Below, one piece after another: positions 42,432 to 50,812 of a DNA stretch of 52,593 nucleotides. A model generated the notes under the pieces. It was given only the letters and a program-made list of their open reading frames with translations, did no database searches and was not told the origin of the DNA. Numbering within the stretch: the first letter of the stretch is position 1; each line of letters starts with the position of its first letter. The stretch spans positions 1 through 52,593 of the forward strand of contig CAIRMR010000192.1 in assembly GCA_903879715.1 (NCBI GenBank), read 5' to 3'. The translations under genes were made by a program, and so were the position numbers. The stretch is from an uncultured Bacteroidales bacterium (GTDB taxonomy: Bacteria > Bacteroidota > Bacteroidia > Bacteroidales > UBA4417).

Positions 42432-45107
42432 TTAATCCAAGTCTTTCCCGCTGTAACGCTTCGGGTATTTTTCCTTACCTTTCATCGCAAACCATAAAAT
42501 ACGGTTAAAAAGATCGTCATCACCCGAATCAATACCATCAAATTGCGGCTCCATGCTTTTTTGAGCATAATGAAGAGCGGCGCCTTTCAGGCTCGACAGT
42601 TTAGGATTCATCTCATCAAGAGGAATCAGGTTATCAAGGGCTTTGTAAGGTGTGAGATCAGCTTCCTGTGCAAAACAATCGAACATAGGCATGGCAGTGG
42701 CATCCATCACATTCATCGGAGGAATGCCTAAAATTTGCTCAATGGTACGCACCATCGATGGCTGGTTGTAATTGGTATGAATAACGGCTCCGGTTTTAGT
42801 GTAGGGACTTATAACCATTCCAACGGTGAGATAAGCCGAAACGTGATCCCAGCCAGCCTGTGAGTCATCTTCCGTTACAAAAATCACTGTATTCTTCCAG
42901 AACCGGCTTTTACTCATGGCTTCCACAATCCGCCCAAGCGAAACATCATTATCGGCCACCATGGCACGTGGAGTAGGAAGACCTTCTCTTGTGCCGCCGG
43001 TATGATCGCACGGCAGCGCCATTATCATCAACTCGGGAAGCTGGTCTCCATCTATCTGTTCATAGGATTTTAATTCCTGTATAAATGCTTCAGCCCTAAC
43101 AACATCCGGAATTTTATGATCATCGTAGGAAGGATACGTTTCACTCAATATTTTCTCAACGGGTTTGATAGTGGTTTTATTTTTGAATTCGAATTTCTTA
43201 TGATTCAGAAAGTCATTGTAAATGGAAGTCCAGGTGAATTGTTGATCATATTCAGGGACTGAAGCTTCGCCATATATCCTTACATTTTTCCCGTATTTCA
43301 ATGCATTGTCCCAAAGAAATCCGGTTGGAGCGTAAACCAAAGCATCTTCCTGCACATGCGGATAACTGCGGAACCAGGCGCGCATATCTTTCTCAATGTA
43401 GTCAGTTACTATGGAAGCATCAGTCCATTGATGCCCTTCGGCTGAGCATTTGCCTGATGCATAAAAATTATCGAGTAAAATGAATTTATCGCAAAGATCA
43501 TGCGAATTGGGCGTGATTTGTTTCCCAAAAATGGTCAGTGTCGAATCACCATCTCCTTTTTTTATATCACCTAAAACCTGGTCATAGGTTCGGTTTTCTT
43601 TAATGATATATAAAACATGTTTAAAAACGGATGGTTCTCCGATCCTTTCGGGAACTGCCACAGGTTTAGCCTGTTTCCGTGGAAGTTTAGCGGTAAGGGC
43701 AATCCTGAAAAGCTGGTGCGAAGCTTCTACCCTTTTGGTATACGCTTTAAGCTCATTTTCTTTAGGTACCGGAATTACTGAAACTGATGCCAACTGCTGA
43801 TGCGAATTGTATTCCGGTTTTGATGAGCCTTCAGTCTGTGTTGGTACATGCGCGCCCTCCGCTTCAATGTTAGCGACAAATATTTGTCCACTCTCCGAAA
43901 TTGCAATTGCGCCCGGATATGCCCCTGTTGGTATAAAACCGTCAATTTCACTTACTTTATCATCAGCATTACTGCATGATTTCTCACCCAGTTCAACCAC
44001 AGCAATGGCATTGTCCATCCCATTGGCAACATAAAGCGTTTTGTCGTCATGCGAAATTGCCAGCCCATTTGGCGAATCGCCCCAATACGGATTTTTTTCG
44101 CCGGTTAATCTTACCGAAATAGTTTCGGTTACCATATCAGTTGATGTCGCGATCGAACTTACATTATCGCTGTTAGCGTTTGCAACATATACAAATCTAC
44201 CGTCATTGCTTGCCACCAGGTCGTTTGGATGAAGGCCAACCATAATTTCGCTTAGAACATTGCCTGATTTTGGATCCAAAACCGACACAGTTCCTTCACG
44301 CGTTGACCCGTTAATTGAATCAACTTTAGCGCTTCCCCATGGTACGCCGGCCACATTTTTATCTGTACTATCAGGAATTCCTCCGGCCCAGTTTGTTACA
44401 TATATTTTTCCGCTTGCCGAAGCAATTCCGAAAGGAGCTACTCCAACCTGGGCAGTCCATATTCTTTTTTTGGAAGCAATATCAATTTTTACTACCGTAT
44501 TGTTGCCATTTAAAACAACATACAGGTATTGTTTGCCCTCTTCTTTTTGAACAATCATCTCATTGGGAATGGCAACCTTGGCAGGTTCTGCAGCTTCAAA
44601 AGTCATAAATTCGCTTCCGGATAACTTTTCATTATCCCATTCGGCCCTCACAACACTTGAAAAAGAAGTATAGCTTGCTACGCCCCAAAAAAGGCTGTAA
44701 TGATTACCTTCCTGCACCCAGCAAATGCCTGAGAACGTATTCATAATATTTTTTTCTTTATAAATTTTATTCAGCGGTAAGGAAGCAACAATCTCATTGT
44801 TTTTGGGCGAAATGATAAGTATCTCATAGCGGCCTTCTACTGCCAGCCATTTCCCATCAGGCGAAAACACCACATCCATTGCATGATTCTCAAGATCCGG
44901 ATTTCCAAAATAAATTTGCGTTCCGGCCGGATCTATCCACCTGTTAAAAGGCAGTAAGTTTGGATATTGTGTGGGTGAAAGCGTTTTCTCATCATAGCCG
45001 CTCCTATAACTGGATTGCCCTTTTGTTTTCTTGCCTGGCTGAGCCTGCAGAATCAAGGTTACAGATAAAAACAACACGGTGTATTTTATAGACTTTGGAA
45101 TATTCAT
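42432..45107 (-). CDS. YncE-type beta-propeller fused to a phosphoesterase domain
   Basis: An 891-aa secreted protein. The signal peptide is about residues 1-22. The first half is a seven-bladed propeller with repeats such as VSVLDPKSGNVLSEIMVGLHPNDLVASNDGRFVYVANANSDN. The second half is the phosphoesterase family domain (PLC/acid phosphatase-like): HVLYIIKENRTYDQVLGDIKKGDGD, an EGHQWTDASI segment and VIFVTEDDSQAGWDHV with the metal-binding acidic residues. It probably hydrolyses a phosphomonoester or phospholipid outside the cell, the propeller aiding substrate contact. It lies 96 bp beyond the Gfo/Idh gene on the same strand. Confidence 0.88.
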   Translation of the reverse strand: MNIPKSIKYTVLFLSVTLILQAQPGKKTKGQSSYRSGYDEKTLSPTQYPNLLPFNRWIDPAGTQIYFGNPDLENHAMDVVFSPDGKWLAVEGRYEILIISPKNNEIVASLPLNKIYKEKNIMNTFSGICWVQEGNHYSLFWGVASYTSFSSVVRAEWDNEKLSGSEFMTFEAAEPAKVAIPNEMIVQKEEGKQYLYVVLNGNNTVVKIDIASKKRIWTAQVGVAPFGIASASGKIYVTNWAGGIPDSTDKNVAGVPWGSAKVDSINGSTREGTVSVLDPKSGNVLSEIMVGLHPNDLVASNDGRFVYVANANSDNVSSIATSTDMVTETISVRLTGEKNPYWGDSPNGLAISHDDKTLYVANGMDNAIAVVELGEKSCSNADDKVSEIDGFIPTGAYPGAIAISESGQIFVANIEAEGAHVPTQTEGSSKPEYNSHQQLASVSVIPVPKENELKAYTKRVEASHQLFRIALTAKLPRKQAKPVAVPERIGEPSVFKHVLYIIKENRTYDQVLGDIKKGDGDSTLTIFGKQITPNSHDLCDKFILLDNFYASGKCSAEGHQWTDASIVTDYIEKDMRAWFRSYPHVQEDALVYAPTGFLWDNALKYGKNVRIYGEASVPEYDQQFTWTSIYNDFLNHKKFEFKNKTTIKPVEKILSETYPSYDDHKIPDVVRAEAFIQELKSYEQIDGDQLPELMIMALPCDHTGGTREGLPTPRAMVADNDVSLGRIVEAMSKSRFWKNTVIFVTEDDSQAGWDHVSAYLTVGMVISPYTKTGAVIHTNYNQPSMVRTIEQILGIPPMNVMDATAMPMFDCFAQEADLTPYKALDNLIPLDEMNPKLSSLKGAALHYAQKSMEPQFDGIDSGDDDLFNRILWFAMKGKEKYPKRYSGKDLD

Positions 45108-45203
45108 AGCAGTATTTTAAGATTATTAATTTAATGCGATAAAACTGTTGTTAAGCCATTTTACGTTCCATTTATCGCCCATAAGTATTTATCGGATTTA
45201 CTC

Positions 45204-46184
45204 TTAAGAAGTAATCCATTCCATTATCATCGTCGAACAGATTCCTGTTTTCCCGGTTGAAGGCGATTCTCCTTTTCCGAGTAACTCATCAACTATAGTC
45301 TGAATAAGTGGTTGCTGTATGTTTTCGGGGTGAGGAATATTAAAATGTTGTTGACTGCCATCACTTTTTTCAACTAAAATGTTTTGATGCTCAAAAAATG
45401 AAAAAGTGATTTTCCCTTCAGATCCAATAATTACTGCGGTATCGGTTTTAAGATTTTCGTGAACCGAAAAACACCAGGAGCCTGTTCCAACCACGCCCGA
45501 TTCAAAAAGAAATGTAGCTGCTACCACATCATCAGCCGGATAATGACCTGTTTGGTTTATGGATATGCCTTTTGCTTCTTTTATTGGCCCAAGCAGGTAC
45601 TCAAGATAATCGAATTCATGAGCAGCCAGGTCATGAAAATGGCCGCCGCCCGATATTTCAGGAAAAACCCGCCATCCGGGTGTCTGTTCAGGATCAATTT
45701 CTTCAGGTCTCAACGGATTGTGCAATTGAACATGCAGGTATTTTACGTCACCTATTACTTTGTTATCAACCAATTCCTTGATCTTTAAAAAAACCGGAAG
45801 TCTCCGGCGATAATAAGCAACAAACAAAGGCTGTCCCGTTTCTTCACTAACACGTATCATTTCCTCACATTCGGCAGTGGTGCGAGCCATGGGTTTTTCA
45901 ACATACACGGCTTTGCCGGCTTTCATTGCTTCGATGGCATATTTTGCATGCGTATCAGGAGGAGTTGCAATATAAACCGCATTTACATCAGGATCGTTGA
46001 TCAATAAAGTTGCATCGGTATGGAATTTAGGGACACCATGACGACGTGCATAATCTTCTGCTTTGGAAGCATCACGCCGCATCACTGCAACCAATTTTGA
46101 TCCTTCAATTTTGTTGAATGCCGGCCCGCTTTTTTTCTCGGTAACATTTCCACAACCAATTATCCCCCAATTAACATGGTTCAT
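45204..46184 (-). CDS. Gfo/Idh/MocA family oxidoreductase
   Basis: A 326-aa NAD(P)-dependent sugar or cyclitol dehydrogenase. The N-terminal Rossmann motif is WGIIGCGNVTEKKSGPA. The catalytic EKP is in VYVEKPMA near residue 97. The HDLAAHEFDYLEYLLGP segment is the conserved region with active-site His and Asp. The C-terminal half is the alpha/beta substrate domain. It starts 22 bp after the SpmAB gene and is probably in one transcript with it. The substrate is unknown. Confidence 0.93.
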   Translation of the reverse strand: MNHVNWGIIGCGNVTEKKSGPAFNKIEGSKLVAVMRRDASKAEDYARRHGVPKFHTDATLLINDPDVNAVYIATPPDTHAKYAIEAMKAGKAVYVEKPMARTTAECEEMIRVSEETGQPLFVAYYRRRLPVFLKIKELVDNKVIGDVKYLHVQLHNPLRPEEIDPEQTPGWRVFPEISGGGHFHDLAAHEFDYLEYLLGPIKEAKGISINQTGHYPADDVVAATFLFESGVVGTGSWCFSVHENLKTDTAVIIGSEGKITFSFFEHQNILVEKSDGSQQHFNIPHPENIQQPLIQTIVDELLGKGESPSTGKTGICSTMIMEWITS

Positions 46185-46206
46185 CTTTTATAATTTTAAA
46201 GTACTC

Positions 46207-47439
46207 CTAATGAAAGAACAAATAAGCAACAAAAATGGCCGCAATAAAACCTGCAAGGTCAGCAATCAGTCCGGCAGTTATAGCATACCGTGTATTTTTA
46301 ATCCCAACTGATCCAAAGTAAACTGCAACAATATAAAATGTTGTATCAGCCGCACCCTGAAAAATACAGGATAGCCTGCCTGCAAATGAATCTGCTCCAT
46401 ATTGTTTCATCGTATCCACCATCATTCCCCTTGCTCCTGAGCCGCTGAGAGGTTTCATAAAGGCGGTGGGTAATGCATCAACAAAGTCAGTATTTAATCC
46501 CATGGCTGCAACCATTTGCCCGATTCCTTTCACCAGGAAATCCAGTGCGCCGCAGGTGCGGAACACGCCAACAGCAACAAGGATTGCAACCAGGTATGGT
46601 ATAATCCGGATAGCAACGCCAAAACCTTCTTTGGCTCCTTCAATAAATGCGTCATATACATTAATACGCTTCACCAGACCTAAAACGATAAAGGAAAAAA
46701 TAATCGTGAACAGAATAAGGTTTCCTGAAACGGAAGAAATTGTGGTGACCTGTTCCTGGCTTATCGTGCTGAAATACCAGATAAGGGTCGAAACCAGTAT
46801 TGTGAACGTACCAAGATAGAGCAGGATAACCTTATTAAAAAGATTTATCTGTTGAAAAATCGAAACAGTAATTATTCCGGTTAGTGTGGAACAAAATGTC
46901 GCAAGCAGAATTGGAATAAATATATCCGAAGGATCAGCTGCACCCAATTGGGTGCGGTAAACCATAATGCTTATCGGTATTATCGTAAGTCCCGATGCAT
47001 TCAGCACCAGGAACATGATCATGGAATTAGATGCGGTATCCTTGTCCTTGTTCAATTCCTGGAGTTGTGTCATAGCTTTCAGACCTAAAGGCGTGGCGGC
47101 GTTATCGAGCCCAAGCATATTGGCAGCAATATTCATCATCATCGAGCCTACAGCCGGGTGATCTTTCGGGATTTCAGGGAAAAGCCGCCGGAATAACGGT
47201 CCGACAGCTTTCGACATCAATCCGATAATTCCACCTGTTTCCCCAACTTTCATTAATCCCATCCATAGCGTCATCACACCGGTAAGACCAATCGAAATCT
47301 CGAACCCGGTTTTGGCCATATCAAATGTGCCGTTCATCATTAGAGGAAAAATCTCTGTATCTCCAAAGAAAATCAGCCTGATCAACCCTACAATGAAGGC
47401 AATTATGAAAAAGGCAATCCAGATATAATTCAGTACCAT
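46207..47439 (-). CDS. Fused SpmA/SpmB nucleoside-recognition membrane protein
   Basis: In Bacillus, SpmA and SpmB are separate spore-maturation proteins. Here a single 410-aa polypeptide joins two Gate domains. The first has FEISIGLTGVMTLWMGLMKVGETGG, AVGSMMMNIAANMLGLDNAATPLG and SNSMIMFLVLNASGLTIIPISIM. The second has FVDALPTAFMKPLSGSGARGM and LSCIFQGAADTTFYIVAVYFGSVGIKNTRYA. The organism is not a spore former by lineage, so the role is different, perhaps transport of an unknown solute. It precedes the Gfo/Idh gene by 22 bp. A -7 box lies 25 bp upstream. Confidence 0.92.
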   Translation of the reverse strand: MVLNYIWIAFFIIAFIVGLIRLIFFGDTEIFPLMMNGTFDMAKTGFEISIGLTGVMTLWMGLMKVGETGGIIGLMSKAVGPLFRRLFPEIPKDHPAVGSMMMNIAANMLGLDNAATPLGLKAMTQLQELNKDKDTASNSMIMFLVLNASGLTIIPISIMVYRTQLGAADPSDIFIPILLATFCSTLTGIITVSIFQQINLFNKVILLYLGTFTILVSTLIWYFSTISQEQVTTISSVSGNLILFTIIFSFIVLGLVKRINVYDAFIEGAKEGFGVAIRIIPYLVAILVAVGVFRTCGALDFLVKGIGQMVAAMGLNTDFVDALPTAFMKPLSGSGARGMMVDTMKQYGADSFAGRLSCIFQGAADTTFYIVAVYFGSVGIKNTRYAITAGLIADLAGFIAAIFVAYLFFH

Positions 47440-47463
47440 ACTCTCCTGCTGTTAATCAATTTT

Positions 47464-47471
47464 CAAATTTA
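47464..47471 (-). promoter_or_regulatory. Probable -7 box of the SpmAB gene
   Basis: TAAATTTG on the minus strand (47471-47464) fits TAnnTTTG. It would start transcription near 47457, about 18 nt before the ATG. No -33 box is seen. Confidence 0.45.
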
Positions 47472-47563
47472 TTGTTTTTACCTGAAGGCTGTAATTGATG
47501 TAGAATTGTTTTTATCGAATCCTGAAGCACTACCGGAAACTGGTCCGGCAGCACTTTCTTTTA

Positions 47564-48748
47564 TCAGAACAACTCCAATGGATTTATCAACAAAAATTCT
47601 TCCCATGGAATTCCGTCTTTGCCAACCAACATAATTTTTGAATCAGGATAGTGTTTCCTGAACTGAACCATGCCTGCAGTCCGAAGGCTATGCCCGCTTT
47701 TTACTTCCAGGGCCACGACACGGCCTTTATGTTCAAGCACAAAATCAACTTCATAATTACCTTCACGCCAGTAAAATAAGGAATACCCTTGCGAATATGC
47801 GTTATTTATCAGGTGTGCCCCAACTGCTGATTCCACAATCCGTCCCCATTTTTCCCTTTCTTTAACGATCATCTCAAAATCAAGCGGATGCAACGCGCTC
47901 ACAAAGGCGGTATTGTGAACCTGGAACTTCGGGCTTGATGATCGTTTGCGGACCGTATCGCGCGAAAATTTCTCTAATCCTCCAAGCATTCCGGCGGAAT
48001 CGAGCAAATCCAGATAATGTGATAATGTGGTTGTATTGCCGGCATCCAGCAACTGGCCTAAAATTTTATTAAACGAGAGCATCTGCCCCGAATAGGAACA
48101 TCCCAGGTCGAATAACCTCCGCATTAAAGCAGGTTTGTCTATACGCGACATCATCAGAATATCGCGCGAAATGCTTGTTTCAGCCAATGAATTGCTTACA
48201 TAATTCTTCCACCGCATCTCATCCGATATCAGTGACGCCGCACCCGGGAATCCTCCGTACCAGGCATATTGATCAGCATTCCAGCCAAAAGCTTCACGCA
48301 TTTCGGCAAGTGACCAGTGACTTATGTACATGGTTTCGTACCTCCCGGCGAGGGATTCAGTCATTCCTGTTTGCAGCAACAGCCGTGATGAGCCAAGCAG
48401 AATCACGTGAAGCGGAATGTTTTCGCGGCTATCGGAATCCCACAAGCGCTTTACAGTCTCGCTCCAGTTTGGGATTTTCTGTATTTCATCGATGATCAGA
48501 ACATACGAATCCGTTCCGGCAAGTTTCAATCTCTGCCTTGCGGTTTCCCATTGCATCTCTATCCAGGCAAGCCCGATGCCCGAAATATCATCGGCAGCTA
48601 CATAAAACCCCTGAATTCCAGGTTCTTTAAGTAATTGTAAGACTAACGTAGTTTTGCCCACCTGCCTCGGTCCGGCAAGCACTTGCATAAACCTCCGCTG
48701 CTCTTTGATCCTGCTTACAACTAACTGTAAATGCGATCGTTTGATCAT
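47564..48748 (-). CDS. DUF4143 AAA-type ATPase with PD-(D/E)XK-like C-terminus
   Basis: The 394 aa show Walker A GPRQVGKT (26-33), Walker B YVLIIDEIQK with D87 E88, and a sensor-like VILLGSSRLLLQTGM. The C-terminal DUF4143 region ends with EVDFVLEH (D335) and ALEVKSG (E348, K350), a D-x(n)-E-x-K pattern of PD-(D/E)XK folds. The family is widespread, often single-gene and horizontally mobile, with unclear function; links to defence or toxin-like roles have been suggested. No partner gene is adjacent. The start codon lies 10 bp from an array of 22-bp repeats that covers its probable promoter. Self-regulation through that array is likely. Confidence 0.9.
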   Translation of the reverse strand: MIKRSHLQLVVSRIKEQRRFMQVLAGPRQVGKTTLVLQLLKEPGIQGFYVAADDISGIGLAWIEMQWETARQRLKLAGTDSYVLIIDEIQKIPNWSETVKRLWDSDSRENIPLHVILLGSSRLLLQTGMTESLAGRYETMYISHWSLAEMREAFGWNADQYAWYGGFPGAASLISDEMRWKNYVSNSLAETSISRDILMMSRIDKPALMRRLFDLGCSYSGQMLSFNKILGQLLDAGNTTTLSHYLDLLDSAGMLGGLEKFSRDTVRKRSSSPKFQVHNTAFVSALHPLDFEMIVKEREKWGRIVESAVGAHLINNAYSQGYSLFYWREGNYEVDFVLEHKGRVVALEVKSGHSLRTAGMVQFRKHYPDSKIMLVGKDGIPWEEFLLINPLELF

Positions 48749-48758
48749 AATAATAATT

Positions 48759-48870
48759 TTTACTCAATGCATAATGCAAATTTACTCAATATACTGAGTA
48801 TTTATACTCAATATTTTATTTATTTTTACTCATTTAGTTGAGTATATTTACTCAATATATTGAGTAAATA
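48759..48870. repeat. Iteron-like array of five 22-bp units with TACTCA-N6-TGAGTA palindromes
   Basis: TACTCA starts at 48761, 48783, 48805, 48827 and 48849, an exact 22-bp period. In units 2, 4 and 5 it is completed to TACTCA-N6-TGAGTA (48783-48800, 48827-48844, 48849-48866). In units 1 and 3 the second half is degenerate. Four of five boxes are preceded by TT. A 22-bp step is about two helical turns, so bound proteins would sit on one face of the DNA. The rest of the 327-bp gap (48749-49075) is AT-rich and holds only the promoters described here. Confidence 0.9.
48777..48784 (-). promoter_or_regulatory. Probable -7 box of the DUF4143 ATPase gene, inside the array
   Basis: TAAATTTG on the minus strand (48784-48777) fits TAnnTTTG and spans the junction of units 1 and 2. 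It predicts a start near 48770 and a leader of about 20 nt. Units 3-5 lie upstream of it and unit 1 over the start site, a layout expected for repression. Confidence 0.5.
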
Positions 48871-49036
48871 TTATAAATGGCATATATATTATTGATATAG
48901 AATTATTTGTGTTATTTATTTTAACTTATAGTTTGGGGCTATTGGCGTATTTAACAGAATAAAATCCGGAACATAATTTTTAAAATATCAATGAATATGT
49001 TCTGCTTTTATTTGCATTTGGCAAATCTATATAAAG

Positions 49037-49044
49037 TACATTTG
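49037..49044 (+). promoter_or_regulatory. Probable promoter of the beta-CASP hydrolase gene
   Basis: TACATTTG fits TAnnTTTG. A TTTG at 49011-49014 lies 22 nt upstream, slightly beyond the usual spacing. The start would be near 49051, 25 nt before the ATG. Confidence 0.5.
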
Positions 49045-49075
49045 ATGACATTAAACAATCTATTCAGACTGTATT

Positions 49076-50479
49076 ATGAAAATAAAATTTATCGGCGCCG
49101 CCCGCGAAGTTACCGGGAGCAAACACCTGGTAACCACCGATAGTGGCAAAAAAATTCTGCTCGACTGTGGGATGTTCCAGGGCAAAGGCCTTGAAACGGA
49201 CGGAATGAATCGTAACCTGATGTTCGACCCGGCAGAGATTGATCACGTAATACTTACGCATGCGCATATCGATCACTCGGGTTTGATCCCATATATTTAC
49301 AGTCTTGGTTTTCGGGGCTCGGTTATCTGTACCAGCGCAACCCGCGACCTTTGTGCCATTATGCTTGCCGACAGCGGCCATATACAGGAAGGTGATGTGA
49401 AATGGTTCAATAAACGCCGTGTACAAAAAGGACTTCCAACTGTTGAACCAATATACACGGAGAAGGATGCACGTGCCTGCCTTGAATTATTTATAGGAGT
49501 GGCTTACGATAGAAAGTTTCGCATTGACGAAAATATCAAAGTGAAATTCACTAATACCGGCCATATGCTGGGCAGTGGAACAGCCTTGCTCGAAATAAAC
49601 GAAAATGGTAAAACTACCCGCATTGCATACACCGGAGATATCGGTCGTCCGGAAAGCAGGATTCTGAAATCACCTCAGCCTTTTCCACAATGCGATTACC
49701 TGATTACCGAGGCTACTTATGGCAACAGGCTGCATCCGCAATTGCAGGAAGCGGAAGGTGAACTTTTGCGAGTGATCCGCGAAACGTGTGTTGACAGGGG
49801 CGGCAGGGTAATTATACCTTCCTTTGCCATCGGCCGGACCCAGGAAGTAGTTTATGCTTTGAATAAGTTTTTCAATGAAGGACTATTGCCAAAAGTGAAT
49901 ATCTATGTAGATAGCCCGCTGGCCGTAAATGCTACCGATATTTTCAGGTTGCATACCGATATTTTGAATGCCGATGTGGCCAATGAGATGCTTACCGATC
50001 CGGATCCATTCGGATTTAATTCGCTGTTTTATATTAAAAGCCCCGAAGAATCGAAGAAGCTGAATGATAATAAGAAGCCGTGTGTTATTATTTCGGCATC
50101 AGGTATGATGGAAGCCGGCAGGATAAAACATCACCTGGCTAACAATATTGAAAACCCGAAAAACACCATCCTGGCAGTAGGATATTGCGGACCAAGAACA
50201 TTAGGCGCACGGATTTTGGAGGGTGCTGATGAAGTATCGATATTTGGTATCCGGCATCCTGTAAGAGCAAAAATTGAAAGGATTGAAGCATTCTCGGGGC
50301 ATGGAGATTATAACGAAATGGCAGATTTCATAAGTTGCCAGGATAAATCACAGGTTAAAAAGATTTTTCTGGTACATGGGGAATATGGGGCACAAACGGC
50401 ATATAAAAACGTTCTTGAACAAAGAGGCTTCAGGAATATAGAAATTCCGACAGCAGGGGAAGAGAGTGAGTTGGTATAA
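49076..50479 (+). CDS. MBL-fold beta-CASP RNA metallohydrolase
   Basis: This 467-aa enzyme is of the CPSF/Ysh1-like metallo-beta-lactamase group. The zinc site is THAHIDHSG (61-69), the second ligand region TGHMLGSGTAL and the aspartate in IAYTGDIGR. The beta-CASP domain follows (VIIPSFAIGRTQEVVYAL, ISASGMMEAGRIKHHL), and the RMMBL-type C-terminus contains AFSGHGDYNEM and IFLVHGE. It is expected to cut RNA endo- or exonucleolytically. Its biological target is unknown. It is monocistronic, with promoter and terminator visible. Confidence 0.94.
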   Translation: MKIKFIGAAREVTGSKHLVTTDSGKKILLDCGMFQGKGLETDGMNRNLMFDPAEIDHVILTHAHIDHSGLIPYIYSLGFRGSVICTSATRDLCAIMLADSGHIQEGDVKWFNKRRVQKGLPTVEPIYTEKDARACLELFIGVAYDRKFRIDENIKVKFTNTGHMLGSGTALLEINENGKTTRIAYTGDIGRPESRILKSPQPFPQCDYLITEATYGNRLHPQLQEAEGELLRVIRETCVDRGGRVIIPSFAIGRTQEVVYALNKFFNEGLLPKVNIYVDSPLAVNATDIFRLHTDILNADVANEMLTDPDPFGFNSLFYIKSPEESKKLNDNKKPCVIISASGMMEAGRIKHHLANNIENPKNTILAVGYCGPRTLGARILEGADEVSIFGIRHPVRAKIERIEAFSGHGDYNEMADFISCQDKSQVKKIFLVHGEYGAQTAYKNVLEQRGFRNIEIPTAGEESELV

Positions 50480-50563
50480 TAATAATCTGGCAGTTATCCT
50501 GCATATTAAATTCGGGGCATACTATCTGGAAAATACACTGCAGAGAATACTAAACTTGGCCGG

Positions 50564-50598
50564 ATGGCATCTGTCAGAAATTACAGATGCCATTTTTC
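50564..50598 (+). terminator. Terminator of the beta-CASP hydrolase gene
   Basis: Perfect 11-bp arms ATGGCATCTGT (50564-50574) and ACAGATGCCAT (50583-50593) enclose an 8-nt loop and are followed by TTTTCTGTTTTT. It lies about 85 bp past the stop. Confidence 0.85.
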
Positions 50599-50646
50599 TG
50601 TTTTTACAAAATGAAATCCCGAGGCACATTTCGTAAAGTTTATTCG

Positions 50647-50654
50647 TATATTTG
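50647..50654 (+). promoter_or_regulatory. Probable -7 box of the subtilase gene
   Basis: TATATTTG fits TAnnTTTG and lies just after the preceding terminator. It predicts a leader of about 150 nt before the ATG at 50813. The 333-bp gap (50480-50812) holds nothing else I can support. Confidence 0.45.
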
Positions 50655-50812
50655 GTATTAATTTTTATGAAACCTTATTCTCAATAAAGCTATTATCGGC
50701 TAACTATCCCTGTTCTCTAAGAACTGTAATAATTTTCGTTTTCCCTGTTCGGGATAAGATAAAAGTAAAAAGCAATTCAAAATATTTAAGCAACCCTAAA
50801 ACTTCCATATCT

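Noticed and set aside
46207-47439. Evidence for sporulation from SpmA/SpmB homology
   Set aside because: Fused SpmAB proteins are widespread in non-sporulating bacteria and no other sporulation gene is present.
48759-48870. CRISPR array
   Set aside because: Units are 22 bp end to end, mostly palindromic and AT-only between boxes, with no spacer-length unique sequence and no cas genes.
48759-48870. Plasmid-type replication origin
   Set aside because: The iteron-like repeats have no rep gene beside them, and the surroundings are ordinary chromosomal genes.
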